Of a DNA stretch of 64,000 bases, positions 15,101 to 30,100 are shown one piece after another. The notes beneath the pieces are model-generated. The model saw nothing but the letters and a program-made list of their open reading frames with translations. It had not been told where the DNA came from and did not search any database. Where the stretch lies: NCBI GenBank assembly GCA_039566865.1, contig CM076943.1, positions 8,976,001 through 9,040,000 of the forward strand, given 5' to 3'. Both the position numbers and the translations under genes were made by a program. The first letter of the stretch is position 1; every line of letters begins with the position of its first letter. Origin of the DNA: Aurelia coerulea. Lineage: Eukaryota > Cnidaria > Scyphozoa > Semaeostomeae > Ulmaridae.

Positions 15101-18100
15101 GCACTTTCGAAAATTCTACAAAATGTAGCAAAATATCGTTTGATTCTAATTCTTCTCAGAATAGCTTATAGGTATATGTAATAGATGCATTTTTCTGACT
15201 CACCCTGCAGATGAAATGCATTTTGATCTGCGGCGGTTTTTCCATGTTACGATTAGATACGTTGAGTGAATACTGGAGACTGGAGACTTCAAAAAAACAA
15301 ATGTATTATGTTTCCTCAACCAGAGCATTTGTGTAGCGGATCAGCTAAGTGAGAAATCTCATTTTCAGTTATTCCTATTGAGTTCCTATCCTCAAATTTC
15401 GGCTATGATTTACCCTCCCGACAAATTATTAGAATGGCTTTGAATTTAATGCATCTACCTGTCAAAAACGATGCAGGATATGGCACATAATAGGTCCATA
15501 ATGATTGGAATAGACTTTGGGAATCACAGCAAAAAGATGAATCTTATGACCAGTGTGACCACGAATAGTTTCATTTTGCATATGAATCATTCTTCTAAAG
15601 ATGACACGATGAAAAGGACGAGTTCAGTACCGCATTGATTTCAGGTCCATAGTAACATAGGTTCCAAATCTTTTAGAATGCTGGTGTAAAATTCAATGAC
15701 CTATTTCTTTGAACTGAATGACTTCAAAGAAATGTTAGCTATTTTCAAGGGCGCCTACCTTGTGGGAAGTTTGTTTATTCCCAATATTGTAGAGTAATTG
15801 GTGTCCTGTGACCCAGTCCAGAGAGTGTCCTAGAACCGTACCGTGACCAAGCAGTACACAGCGTCAGTCCTCTCAAGGTCAAGATGATGTATGAATAACT
15901 TTGTGGTTTCAAATTCCGTTGTTTATGTAACACGATATCATTTGTTATACGATCTGGCCACAGGGAATCAAACAGCGTGATTTTTGATTGGTCAACTCTA
16001 ACAGACGTTAGAATTTGAAAATCCCTGTAACTAGAAAAACTTACCCAGTTTCTTATGATACACACAGATTAACAGGACTGGGTCATAGGACACCAATTAC
16101 TACGCGTACAGTACCGGGAATAAACACACTTCCTACAAGGTAGGCGCCCTTGATTGGACTTTTCTGAAACCTTCAATATTTTCAGAATAAGAGCGTTCTT
16201 CTTCTTTTTCGAGAATTCAAGAAAAGTTTTCAAAAAATTTGAAACCATCGTAATTTCTAAACTGTTGATGCAACATGAAATAATTTCAAAAAATATTCCA
16301 GATTTCTGAAAAGTCCAACGGTAGAATAATAGATAGGTAGCTACATTTTCTTTTAAGCCATCCAGTTAGAAGAAATAGGTCATTGAATTTTACACCCACC
16401 CTTTTACACCGATTTAAAGATTTGAAACCTATGCTGTCCATAGTACATTGCAGATGAACAGAATGTCTTTAATTATAGAACTGAACAGAATGAACAAAGT
16501 GTAATTCAAATAATTTCGATCAGTGATGCGAAATTAGAGGGGATTTGGAACAAAAACCAGTTATTTTCAAGAGGTGCTTAATAATCTTTGCTTTTTAGGT
16601 CAGATCGAAATTCACTGTTGATGACCACTCCCATTACATCTTCACACCACGTGATCTCACAAACTGGGTGTTAGGAACCATACGCTATGATATCCCTGTG
16701 TCTGGAAATACCGCTGACCAACTGCTACAAGTGATTGCTTATCAAGCCAGAAGATTGTTCAGAGATCGACTCGTTGGAAGTGATAGCTGTGATCGGTTTG
16801 ATTCGATTTTGTTATCAGCACTGCGCAATGATTGGAATTTGAACACTGATCAATTGAAATCACAGTATTTTGTTACATGGGGATCGTCTGTTGTGCCTTC
16901 AGATCAAACTGAGTTGATGCGATCATTTGGTCGATCATTGGGACCTATTGCTATTGATGATTTCAGGGATATTGTTCGCAAGGGATTGATCTCATTCGGT
17001 ACGTGATACGTTTACTTTGGCCTTCCTATGCTCTTCAAAATCTGTTTCCAACTATATTTGTCTTAGTTGATAGTAGAGCCGTATATGCAAGGTATATGCA
17101 CGGTATCAGTAGTCGCCAATATAAAGAAATATCGAGATTCTTTTACTAATTCTTGACTGCTGGAAGCAGAGCATGTTGCGTGTGATATCCTTGTCGCAAG
17201 CCGGAAAACACTGAAGATAATATACCTACAAAATACTGAATTATTTCCTTTTTTCTATCAAATCTAAAAAGCTAAGATCTACAAAATACAATTCAACGGT
17301 GCCAATCATAGCGGAAAAAGACACAAGGTCATGAAATTTCCACTGTGACTGGCACAATTATTTGCTCACCCATGATATTTTAGTCATGACTCATGGGACA
17401 CTGATATGTCTGTAATTGACTTTTCGGCAAGCATTATCCCTTTTATAGTTGCACAAACATCCTCTTCTTTAAATTTGTCCGGAAAACAGCAATTGTGCAT
17501 GGTTGCATTTATAACGTTCTTCATGTCTTTCATTTAGCCCGAGACAACAAGGAAGATGACATTTTGCTATTCGAAGAAGTGTTAGACAACATTGCAAAAG
17601 TTGACAAGGTGATCAGTCAGCCAGGTGGATCCTTAGTGATGGCTGGTCGTAGCGGAGTTGGACGTCGTACGGCGCTATCACTCGTTGCTCATATGCATCA
17701 AATCAATGTCGTGTCCCCGAAAGTTTCTAGAGCTTATGGAATCAAGCAATTCAAGAATGATCTGAAAACGGTATACCGTCATAATTGTTTTATCCCAAAG
17801 ATCTTCCTTGCCATTTTAATTTTCCTTCGGGCAAACTTATTTGATTCAATTTCAAATCGATTTGTAACTCGGTACTTGGTGAGGTGAAAAAGAATGAAAG
17901 ATACCAATTTACCTAATTGATAAGGGGGTGCTCTCTCTTCGATTAGTTTACCTACTCAGGGAGCTCCTCTTTAAGAAATTCCCGGTAGAGAATTTGCCCA
18001 AGGAGTGTAATATTGCAAAAAATGGAATTCTAAAATTAATGAAACTGAAACTGAACTTCCAAAGAATGAAGTGATTGTGCCCTCCGAATTTTTCTCTTGA

Positions 18101-21100
18101 TTTTCATTCATTGTTACGTTGTCTATCCGCTCTTTATTCCAGTCAACATATTCCTATCGAAAAATTGCTGTCGTTTTTACGATGATTTACCTCTTAAACC
18201 ACCTCTTCTACTTGCTTTAGCAGTCGATCTATTCGTGACGGCAGCTTTCCCGGATATCTGCCACCGAGTACGCAGAATGAGCTACCCATTTCTAACCGCC
18301 AAAATTGGTTTAAAACCCAGCTTATGCGAAATTGTGTCTGAACTTTATAAAATTCTTAAGCGTTCTAGCCATATTTTAGGAAAAATTTCGGAGAATCTGT
18401 TTAGAAGATTTTGTTGTGCATACCTTCATTGTCAACTTCGTGTGAACGCCCCTCCCCTGGCCTATCCAATTTCATTGATGACTAATAAAGCCACCTCTAA
18501 TGATAGCCTATCCATGGCTCGCTATTATTGAGATTGTTGATGTACCCTTGCAAAACCTCAATCCTTTGAGATTTAACATTTATCTGACTTTCACATTGCT
18601 TTTATGTACATTTAAAGGTAATGCAAGTAGCAGGAATTGAAGGGGAGAACATCATTCTACTTCTTGAAGACCATCAGTTAATCGAACCAGAATTTCTAGA
18701 GCTCATCAACAGTCTGCTATGTGCTGGAGATGTACCTGGTCTGTATACAACAGAGGAATTAGATCCGATCCTTGCACCATTAAGAGAACAGGCCATGCAA
18801 GAAGAGTTCAGAGGTCCTCTCTATTCATACTTTGCTACACGTGTCTTGAAATTCCTTCATGTTGTTTTAATCATGGATTGCACGTCGGCATCGTTCACTG
18901 TTAATTGTGAAGCCAACCCGGCATTGTACAAGAGCTCAGCATTTCAATGGATGGATAGCTGGAGCAAAGAGAGCATGCTTGCAGGTAAGATTTTGAGCTT
19001 AGCATGCTTCTGAGCTTCGCACTATTACGTCACACATTAAAGGGGCTCCGTCTCCAAACTGGAAACAAACCTGTGAACACCATTGTTTTCTGCATTTTGT
19101 TTGGTGGCTTCATCCCAGCCGCTAAAACGTAACAGTCAAAAATCCACTTATATCCGAGCAATCGTAAGAGATATGAAAGTTTGGTTTGTTCCTCCGTGTA
19201 ATACAACGATTTGTCTTTAAATACTGCTTGTTTTTTGAAAAAGATGAAAAATCTGTATAGTATTACCGATGTAGTATAATATTATTATTATTTCAAAATG
19301 TGTTTAGGATGAATGCTTCCTTAAGCTAAATTCCAACGTGAAGCGTTGCTCTTGAATGAAACTGAATCTGAAACTGAAACTGAAACTTTTGACACATTCC
19401 ACATAGCAATGGGCAGCAGCAATGCGACAAAGTCCATCTTTGCTGCATTTGCTGCATTGCACCAGGTAATTGCATCAAGTGTGTTTTAGTCAGCTGTAGT
19501 ACGGTAGCTTAGAGCTGGTTCCATAATTTGTAGCTTATAAGAAAAACATTTTGCAAACTAAGCGCACGTTTACTGTTAGTCGGTAAGCTAAGTGAATGAA
19601 CTTTCGGATTCTCTTCAGCTTATTTTTCATGGGTCATTCACGTTTCAAGGATGGCAGGCCACAATAAATCGTACACTTGACCGATTTCGAAGATTTATAA
19701 ATTAATCTTTAGCGGAAAGCCTGAATTAGATTCTAGGATTTTTTGCAAATTTTTCTTTTCAGTTTTTAGAGCTAGAAGCGAGTTTCTTGAAATTTTAGTT
19801 TTCGAAAACACTGAGAACGATAAAAAAACATCGATAAAGTTTTCTAAAGAATCGACATGAATGCACAAAAAGAGAACTTGTTCGTTGTGATTTGGGATTT
19901 AGAAATCGATTAATTGTAATCTGCTGTACGAGAGTTCGTACTAAATCCCCAAATCACTCTGAAAACGTTTTCTCTTTGTTCATTACATTTGATCGACGTT
20001 TTTTGATCGTTTTCAATGATTTTGAAAACGAACATTTTAAGGTACTCGCTTCTAGCTCTAAAAACTGAAAACGGAAAAATTTGCAAAAAGTCCTAGAATC
20101 TGATTCAGGCTTTCTGCTAAAGATTCAGTTATAAATCTTCAAAATCGGTCAAGTGTATGATTCATTGTGGCCTGCCAAACGTGCATAGTTTATTTTGGCG
20201 CACCCCGTATCATTTCATTTGTTAAATTTCAGTACCGAAAATGATGCTAGCACACCTTGATCCTGACAATGAGAATGGAAAAGAGAAAGGACGTTTGTTA
20301 TCTGGTGGTGACAAACTTTGTAAAACTTTCCGTGAAATCCATGGTAGTTTCCCTGGAAATGTTGCAACACCAAGAGGCTATTTGAACTTGCTGCGAACTT
20401 ACATACATTTGTTCAATCAGAAGAAAGAAAGCATCGAAAATAAACAGAAACATTTGCAGGTTTGTTGACTGCTTTACATTCTGACAGGGGATTTGAATAT
20501 CACGCACCATATTTCTTACGGAAGCAGTTTTGAGAATAAAGGGACAACTTCAAATGGAAGTTTTTGTTAGAGCGATAGTTACTTGCAATCATTAAATCGT
20601 CACCACAGATTTGTTTTGATGAAATTTGAAGACTGTGTTGTCGTAACGAAAAATTTCAACCACAACACATATGTGTTAATTTTCTTCTGTACATGTATAC
20701 TTCTACCAGATGCGCCACAATATTTTGACACTTTGAAATTTGTTATTGGTAGACCTATGTAATAAATATGGATGAATCAAATATGGATGGATGTATCAAA
20801 CAGACAAGCAGCAGGGAGACAACAATTTTTTATTAAACTTATTAAGCATACAATTGCTTACAAGTGCTTTCAAAATGTGTAAAAACAGCAGCAAAAATCT
20901 ATCAAAAGTCAATCTCGCAGAAAATACGGAATTGTTTGTCAAACCCTGTATAATTAAGAAATTGACATGTAAGCGAAATTTACGTTTATGTGCAACAATT
21001 GCGTTTGAACTTGCTGCATTCTTATCAATATCAGAAAGTACAACTTTACAAATTCACTGGAAATTTAGAGTAATGCCAGTTCTGTTGTTTAGGCTGGTGT

Positions 21101-24100
21101 GACAAAATTGAATGAAGCGAGAGAGCTTGTTGATGACCTGAAGAAAAAAGCTGCTGGGCAAAGCAAATTGCTGGCTGAAAAACAAGGAGAAGCTGACACA
21201 GCTTTGAAAGAAATTACTCGCAGTATGGAGGTACTTATGTTTTGATTAAACTTCTGAAAGTAATAGTCGTTTGTTTGGCTAACAGTTCCTGTAAGGATCA
21301 TTGAATATGAAACGTGATTTTATATGAAGTTAGAAAAGTCATTTTGAAATCGGTCCAGAAAACACTGCTATGCTAAATAGAAAATTACCACTCATCTTTC
21401 GGCCTCATCATTCTTATCGTCATCATCATAGCAAATGCTCTACCTAATACAGGCATGGCAGCTAAACTAATTTAACTAAAATAAACTCAATGAAGCTGAT
21501 ACAAAATGAACTAAAGTGAACAAATGAACTAAAAGAGAAATAAACAAAAATGACTCGAATAAATCAGCGGTAAGATGTAGAATAAGATGCGAAAAGAATG
21601 GGTTTAGGTGTCTTGGAACCTCCAGGCTGTTCACACTGTTTTATAGTGTTGACAGTGCTTTAACTAAAAAACAACTTCAATATTGCTTCTGTAAGCTTTA
21701 GTTTTAAATGTGTTTCCTGTTTTATACCATTAGAATTTTTAGTCATTCTTTCTTATCACAGCGTGCAAGTGACCAGAAAACTGAAATGGAAACACTGAAA
21801 GTCAAGCAAGGAGCAGAATCGGAAAATTTGGAAAAAAGAAAGAAAGCTATCGAAATAGAATTAAGTGAAATTGAACCACTAGTGAGAAAGACAAAGGAAG
21901 CTGTTGGAGGTATCAAGCCAGAGTCATTATCAGAGATTCGATCACTTCGAATTCCACCTGACGTCATACGCGATATTCTTGAAGGAGTGTTAAGATTGAT
22001 GGGCATATTTGATGTTTCATGGCTCAGTATGAGAAGGTAATCATTTCCTTTCTTTTTATAACCAATTAAAGAAGGACTCAGCATGTACATATACTGTACC
22101 TACCATGGCGGGAATAGACACAAGGTAGGTCATCGGAGTTCCCACCATGAAAGGCACTTAAAGTCAAACATAGAATATGCTTGAGAGAAAAGCTACAAAG
22201 GAATAGTTAATTTCTATCTCACATAGATGTCAAGCTATACTATCTGTCAGAAACAATTAGGAAATTGGGAGAGCATAAGTGCAAGGCAATGAACAGAGGG
22301 TCCCCATCCTGCAGACAGACAGCCGCCGCCCCTCCCCATGCGCTGCCCTAACCGGGATAAGACATCAAACCAAAGAGCAGCAGCCGCCCATCAGCACAGC
22401 AGAAATCCCATTCACCCACTATCCCACACCCTTGTTAAAGATGATAACATTTAGTAACTTTATGAAATTTTATTTCTTTTTCATTTTCTTTCACTGTAAG
22501 TTTAAACTTTGAATTCATAATTCAATCACTACTTCATCGTCGAAGAGAGTAAAGTCGGTTTAGAAAGACATTTTCTTTGGCAGGAGAATGAGAAAAGATG
22601 AACGCAATATCAATCGACAAGATCAATTGCAACGAGCGCTTTATGGAACGTTCTGCTGTACTATAAGCCCAGTAAAATGTGTTCAATGAGTGCTGAAATT
22701 GCACTGCAATACGTACAACTAATTCGCGAGCCTTCAAATCCCTCATCTATATGAGGCACATCAACTCGCTCAAATTTTAGGGACAAATATTTAAATGTAC
22801 TGTCCAGTTTGACTTTGGCACGAAACTATCCTTTTTAGTGCATGCAATAATCTAAGTTTTTTATGAGAGATTTTCAAAATATTGATACTGTCTTAACTTT
22901 TCGGCTCTAAAACATTATGATTATGCCTTCCTTTGTAGGTCAGAAGATTTATCTTCCAGGTAGAGCTGCATATCTTCACCAAATTTCTTTTGTTTTCAGT
23001 TTTCTTTCAACTCGAGGGATTAAAGACGAGATTTGCAACTTTGATGCAAGGCGAATCACACCAGAAATGCGTGCAAGCGTCGAAGAACTGCTGACTAAAA
23101 ACAAAGCTTCATTTGATGCAAAGGTTTTTGTTTTTTATATTCATTGAATGATTCTTGATATTGTTGCGAGAAAAGACTTAACCAGAAAGACCTGTTGTCA
23201 ATGGCCTACAATCCATGCCAAAACTATTGAGACACTTTGCTTTTTGGAGGAAATTCATAGTTAAGACCCTCACCCCTGCTCCCCATTGAAATATTAGAAG
23301 ATGATGGAAATGTCATAGATGAGTTCACAACAATGTGTTCCTCGATCTTTTTTTCATACAGACACAATATCTAGTGACACATGGTCATCTGAGCTACACT
23401 ACTCAAAGAGACTAAACAGTATTAATACACAGTATGGTATTAAGTATAAAAGAATCTTTTGTTTTTACTTGTTCCTATGATTTTTAGATGGGTGAGAATT
23501 TTCTTTACTTCTTGGCTTGGTTATCTGGACGTTTCTGGTAGATAGTACTCACGTATTGTGAAAAGAGGGACAGCCACTCAAATCAACTTTGAAATAGGGA
23601 GAGGGGATATTTAGCAGTGGAAGGTAGTAGTTCATAGACAGGGAAGGTATCTTTCAAAACAAAACCTATTTGTTTCACAGAGTTTTGGCCAGGATTGTTG
23701 CACTGAGATACAGTAAAAACCCTCACATAAGAACCTAAGATTCTGAACTCAGCCTGTTTAGGTTCTTGTGCTATGAGGCACATCCAGTAATCAGGGTGTA
23801 GGTTCTTAACATAGGAAAATGTGTGAATCTAAATCTTAGCCAAATCTATTTACATTCTTGGCCTATCCACTTCAACTCAAGCTTACCCAGTTACCCCTGC
23901 AGGCCCTCCCTGTCACAGTTCTAAAGGAATGTTTTTGGTGTTCACGAAAGAGGTTGATTGGCAAACAGATTGCATTTATTTCCCAATGGATGAATGAAAC
24001 GCTGTATTAAGAACCTAGTTAAGATATCAGCCTGAAATGGTTCTTATTTATTGGGTACAAAATATATTATTTCAGGCTGTAGGTTCTTACTAGATGAAGG

Positions 24101-27100
24101 TTCTTATGTGCGGGTTTTTACTGTATTCAACTAAACTGACAATCTATTGAAAAAGCGTTAGTTATTTAGTTGAAAGTAGCTAATTATTGAAATCAACTTG
24201 TTCTTGAAAGCTTTTCACGTTTCTTGAAAGTGGCTATGCTAGTACTTACATTGTAAAATGAAGACTGACAGCAAGCATTACATGGTTTACATTTAAAGGG
24301 CCTCTGTCTCCAAACTTTATCGAAGCAGTGATTTTGAAGTTTTCGGAAAGGCGATATCACACAGACTTTGCATCTTTTTTTCAAAAGTGAACGATTCAGT
24401 TTTGAAGAAAAATCTTTGTACTTCACAGAGAATAACCAAATATTCATATCACTTACGATTGCACGGATATAAGTGGATTTTTGACCGTTAGTTTTTGGTT
24501 ACTTGGATGAAATCACTAAACAAACAGGACCCTTAAGATAACAGCATAATCATAATAATTATCATTTATTATAAACAATGGACATGTGCCTGAAACAATG
24601 GTATCCACATATTCTGTCATAATTTGGTGATGTCGCATCTTTAAAGCAACGTTTTGAAACCATTCACATTGCTCTGATCTCTCGTGATCTTCTGATTGCT
24701 AATTTAGAATTACAACACACAGCCGATTTGATGTTTGTTAAAATGTTGTAAACTCTTCCGTGCTTTATCTCGTAGAATGCTACAAGAGCCAGTGTTGCTG
24801 CAGCACCCCTTGCTCAATGGGTCAAAGCCAATATTCAATATTCTAAAGTTTTGGAAAAGATTGAGCCTCTTGAAAGAGAGCAGAATGAATTGAAAAAGTG
24901 AGTACCCACATAGACTTGGCCATTTTAGTTGAATGCTTAGAAAGTAAACAGCAGACGCCCCTCCCATATCATTGCTAGTTTTGTGAGGGTAACTTGGTAC
25001 CAGATAAACCTTTGAGATGTTTATTTTGATCCTTCTTGGATCTCACATTTTTGTACAATTTAGAGGTTTTGATCATTTGGTACTAAGCTACCTTAAATTG
25101 TACCTTATTTGTTTGTTAAAATAGTTTAACTTTAAGAGTCAATCAAAGTACGGACCAGATGACTTTGTGTCTTGTCCTGCTTTGAATGGCACAGTAGAAT
25201 GTAGTATTTTTTGTGTTTTAATTGTTTTGATGATGAAATATAAAGATAAAAGGAAGGCGTGAACATAAGGGTATGTCTTTTAACCGAAAATATTAAAATG
25301 TGTATTTTCTACCCCTTCGAATCGATTCACAGATAGGGAATTCCTTGGAGGATTCTACGCCCTCTTTATCCCAGCAAGGGGAACTGTTTTTTCGAAACCA
25401 TTTAGCAAATATCAATGAGAATCAGTTACAGCAATACGTCGACTGTATATCATTCGATCACAACCACGAAAGTAGATTTAGATATCACTATATCAAAGTA
25501 CCTTTTTTAAGCATACACTAGAGTTCTAGGGATAAACCGCTCCCTGTCTACTTCAAATATTTTAGCAATACTGAAATTATGCGATTCTTTGTAGGGGTCT
25601 CGAGAAGTCGCAGCAAAGACTCGAGAAATTGCACAAGGCCTTAGATGTCGTCGACAAGAAAGTCGCTGAGATGAGAGAAAGGTACCCTAACTTGTGTGAT
25701 TTTTAATTACATTGGCAGATAGCTCGGATATTCTGGCACGAATACTTACTAATAGACCTTTTAGCGATTGAGAAAAGAATCAGAATCGAACGATATTTTG
25801 CTACATTTTGTAGAATTTTTGAATGTGCACAATAGTGATAGAAGCTCTAAAGCCACTCGATCGAACCTCGAGTATCAAAATGTATAAAGATAACGCTCGA
25901 TCCAGGCTCTTTTGTAGAATGGCTAACAAGTCTATTATTGTTGATAACAAATTTTGTTCAAACGCTAAACGAAGTTTGCAATCATCTTTGGCGTCATTAC
26001 AGAATGTCTCATTTATGTGGTGGACCAAAAAGAACTTCACATGTTTGACAATTTTTCATGTGGAGAATACTTTGAGGTATTGGCATGAATCAATGTTTCT
26101 TCATGGACGAAAGGCGGAATTATTTTTTAAGTTTTTTCTATTTTTCTGAGCATTGTAAATACAGGTAAAATTGGATTTTAGAGCAAAAATCACTACAATA
26201 TTTCAGATTTTCAGCTTTCAACTAAACTGTAATTGATTACAATACCTCAAATATTTCCGGTATAAGATTAGGGTGGCTTTCAGTTGACAGGCTAGTCCAT
26301 AGAGAAACATCTACCATGGTATATAAGTCCCTAAATGGACTTCACCCGGCAACCTTTGTCAGATTTCTCCCGATTATCTGATGTTCACAGTCGGGTCTTA
26401 CGAAACACTAAGTGCGATCTAGCTATACTTCGAACGAAAACAGCTTATGGTCAAAAGTGATTTGCTTTACGCGGAGCTGCAACATGGAACAAACTCCATT
26501 CTGATATGAAATTGGCCCCTTCAATCCAGTCATTTAAAGCATGTTTAAAGCCAAGCTCAAAAGCTCATTATTGATTACATTCAAGGAAAGCTGTTTTTAC
26601 ATTTTTGTTTTTCTTTTCTATTTAAGTTTTTGATAGTTTTTACATTGATAGGTTTAGATGAATATTGTAATAGGTTATTTTTATTTTTAAGTTGCAGGGT
26701 ACATTTAAAACTGAATTGTAACCCTGGGTAACGAACTTTAAAATAAAAATAAAATTAATGAAATAAAAGTATAAAAATTTTTCAAACATGTGAAATTCAT
26801 TTGCTCCGCCCGGTATGCTCTGGACTAGTAATAAACTGATTAACGTGCTCTGTAGGTTTGAACAACGCACAAGAGAGGCCGCTCAGTTGAAGTTTGACCT
26901 GGACAAAGCACAAGAGACCATAAAAGCTGCAGAATCTTTGGTTGGGAAACTTGAAGGAGAATTTAAGCGATGGTCATCTCAAGTAAGTGCTTTGAATTTT
27001 GATGTTCTGCAAGACTGTAATATCCCAAAGAGACATAATAGAGTACGAATCTTCATTTGTTGTCTTTCCACCTTCATAATTATTTGATTTTGCGATTCAT

Positions 27101-30100
27101 ATTTGTTGATTTCATGTGTGCTTATAAAGATTCCAGGAACAAATTAATTCTTCTCAGACATTTTCAGAATCCTTAAGCATAACTTAAGATCTCATTCATC
27201 TTATTTCTGTCACATTTCGTATTGATAATTCGTGCTGATGCAAATTTTTCCAAAAAGGTTTGAAATCGTTGAAACGAGTTGCTTACACTTATTACTTGGG
27301 GTCCCTTTTTTCTCTGTGCTCTTTGACTTGAAAATGGGGCTTCGGTCAACAGATGAACTTCGGTCAACTGTTGAGCAAGATTTGTCGCAGGGATATGAGG
27401 GACTTACGTAATCAGTCTACATATTGCTCACAAAGCCTACGTCTCCACCATTTCCTACCTCACGTTATTTGATACTGTAGTTCTTGAAGTCGAAACCTTT
27501 ATGAGTTACGTTTTGAAATCTTTCTTAAGAATAATTCTGCTATAAAATCCACACATGTGTAATTTTTTGCTTCGCTGTAGAAAGAAAAGCTCGCCTCGAA
27601 ACATACTTGAAATAATCATGGCATAGTCCTGGCATAGCATTCGAGAATAATTTAACTCATTTTATCAAACATGGATTCAGTTTTATAACTGGAAACGTAA
27701 TATATTTGCATCGGATTTGTCTGCTCTTTTTTCTCTTTGAACCTTCAAAATGATGCTCGTCGTGGTCCTATATTCACTCGTCGTGGCTCATAATAATGCT
27801 GCGCTTTTCGACAGAAGTTTCTTTAATGTCTTCTTACATTATAGTTTGACGTGTTTATCCCACAGGTTGGAGAACTAACTGTTGAAATAGAACAATTGCC
27901 AGTGCGATCTCAACTCTCTGCTGCATATTTGAATTATCTTGGCGGTGAATCTGAAGATGTTCGTCGTTCATATCTTTCGAAATGGTGCGAGATCACTGGA
28001 TTAGGAGAATTCGATTTACGCAAATTTCTCAGCTCAGAAAGTCAAATGCTTATTTGGAAAGGAGAAGGTTTGCCATCAGATAATTTGTCAATGGAAAATG
28101 CACTCATGATATTGAAGGTATGAACTGATTAATTGTGCCAACTACAGGGTGGACCCAAATTAGCTTCATTTGTTTGAGAATTTGTTATGCGGAAATCATT
28201 TGAGGCAATGGAATCAATCAAAGTTTGGTTGATACCCAAAAAAGCTGAAGTATTTTTGTGATTTTTGGTCTTATTTTACTAAGCATTGGAAATGTGGGTA
28301 AATTTTGATTTATTAACCTTTATTAAAGGGGCTCCATCTCAAAATTTGGGTCGAAACGATGATTTTGAAGTTTTCAATGGGTAATATCACACTGTTATTC
28401 CAAAATGAAAGCATCAGTTTGGAGATAAATCTTTGTCCTTCACGGACGAAAAAGCCAAACATTCATATCTTTTACGATTGCTTAGATATAAGTGGATTTT
28501 TAACGAGCACTATTTGTTGGCTTGGGTGAAGCCACCAAACAAACTGCAGAAAACAATTGAGAACTATGGACGCGTGGAGTGTTTACAGATTTGTTTACAG
28601 TTTGGCGACGGAGCCCCTTTAAACGTGATAGGCTCGTTACGGTACATGTAATGCAGTTATTTTACAATTATCAGAATTTAATCTTCCGGCAAAAATTTCT
28701 AAAGTTTCATAGTTTAAAAGATGGTACTTTACTTGAAAACTGCAAAATCTGTGATAATAGAAACTTTGTTGAGAAGAAATGTATTTAAAAAGTATTAAAG
28801 TGATCGAAGGAGATCTCATTCAGGCTGCTCAAGAAAACCTTGGTTCTTATATGCGGGTTTCTATTGTATGGCCCAAAAATTAGGGGTTTCTTCAAATTGT
28901 TCTTTCATCTTATCTCTTCTACCGAAAACAAAAGTGATCATTCCTAGTATATGTGAAATATGGTATCCAATCAGAAGGAGTTACGTAGCTTTAAACTTTT
29001 TCCAACTAGGGTGTCATCTGTCCATTCTTGGTGGACCCATCTCAACGGGCAAGTGAATGGTTAAAAGCTCATGTAACCAAAGATCAGAAGGTAGAGGTTG
29101 TCAATCAACAGGTTAGTGTAATGTTTGATATATAGTGTAATGTTTGGTATATAGTGTAATGTTTGATATATAGTGCCTTGCCTTCTATGACTTTATGATG
29201 TCTTGCTCGTTTAGTGTCATGCGTGTTTGGTATATAGTGTAATGTTTGGTATATAGTGCCTTGCCTTCTATGACTTTCTGATGTCTTGCTCGTTTAGTGT
29301 TATGCGAATCTAACCGGTTTTGTGTTGTACAGCAGGACAACCAAAAAAGTGTCAACTTTATTTATTACATCATGATTACATTAGCAACTTATAGTTAAAG
29401 TGGACATTTTGTTTTTTATGCAAGTACAATAATCCGCTTCCTTTTTGCAAGGATGGAAATTTTTCCACTGCCCTGGAATTAGCAGTCAGATTTGGGAAAA
29501 CATTGATCATTCAAGAAGTTGACAATATCGAGCCTGTGCTGTTTCCTGTTCTGCGAAATGATCTCATTAGTCAAGGTATATTTTCTTGTATTGATTCGAA
29601 TAACCTCTTGCAGTGTGCTTCAAATCAATTGGCTCGTAAAGCACATGTTCTCACAAATTTAAATCCATTGCTAGATTCTGCAATATTTCTCAAATTTATT
29701 TGAACCTTGACAGAAATGCACAAATAGAAATATTCAAACTTGGTAATATCTTTATTGTTCATGATTTCCAAAAATATTCACTTCTTTGTTTCACCGGGTA
29801 CAATCTTCTGCTAAACAATATAAGCCAACTGTAAGCGAAAGTCATGATAAGATTTGCCGTAGTTGGAACTCTATGACATCAATTCCTTTCCAGCTATGGC
29901 AGCCACAAAATATTTATATTTCGTTGTAGTTTAGTTGTTTTCATTTGTGATAAATATAAAAGAAAGATCTTAACAGAATTGACAAGATAGTAGAAGAGTA
30001 ACTTTTATTTTGACCATTTTATATTGAATGTTGTTGTTATCCTAGGGCCGAAATATGTCGTTCAAATTGGAGAAAAAGCTGTTGACTACAATGAAAACTT

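Larger units (their letters stand above)
14111..15208. mobile_element. TIR element of about 1.1 kb carrying a gene-fragment repeat
   Basis: Ends ctgggtgagtcagaaaa and ttttctgactcaccctg are inverted. It contains the minus-strand protein-end repeat (14385-14640) and a small MITE (14994-15176). A matching single end is near 58889. Confidence 0.6.

Noticed and set aside
18097..18531. 144-codon plus-strand open frame in intron 12
   Set aside because: No recognisable domain, no splice support, unrelated to dynein. Length alone is not convincing in 64 kb; it may be a transposon remnant.
29112..29300. Possible CRISPR array
   Set aside because: Repeats are contiguous without unique spacers and the DNA is eukaryotic; it is a minisatellite.
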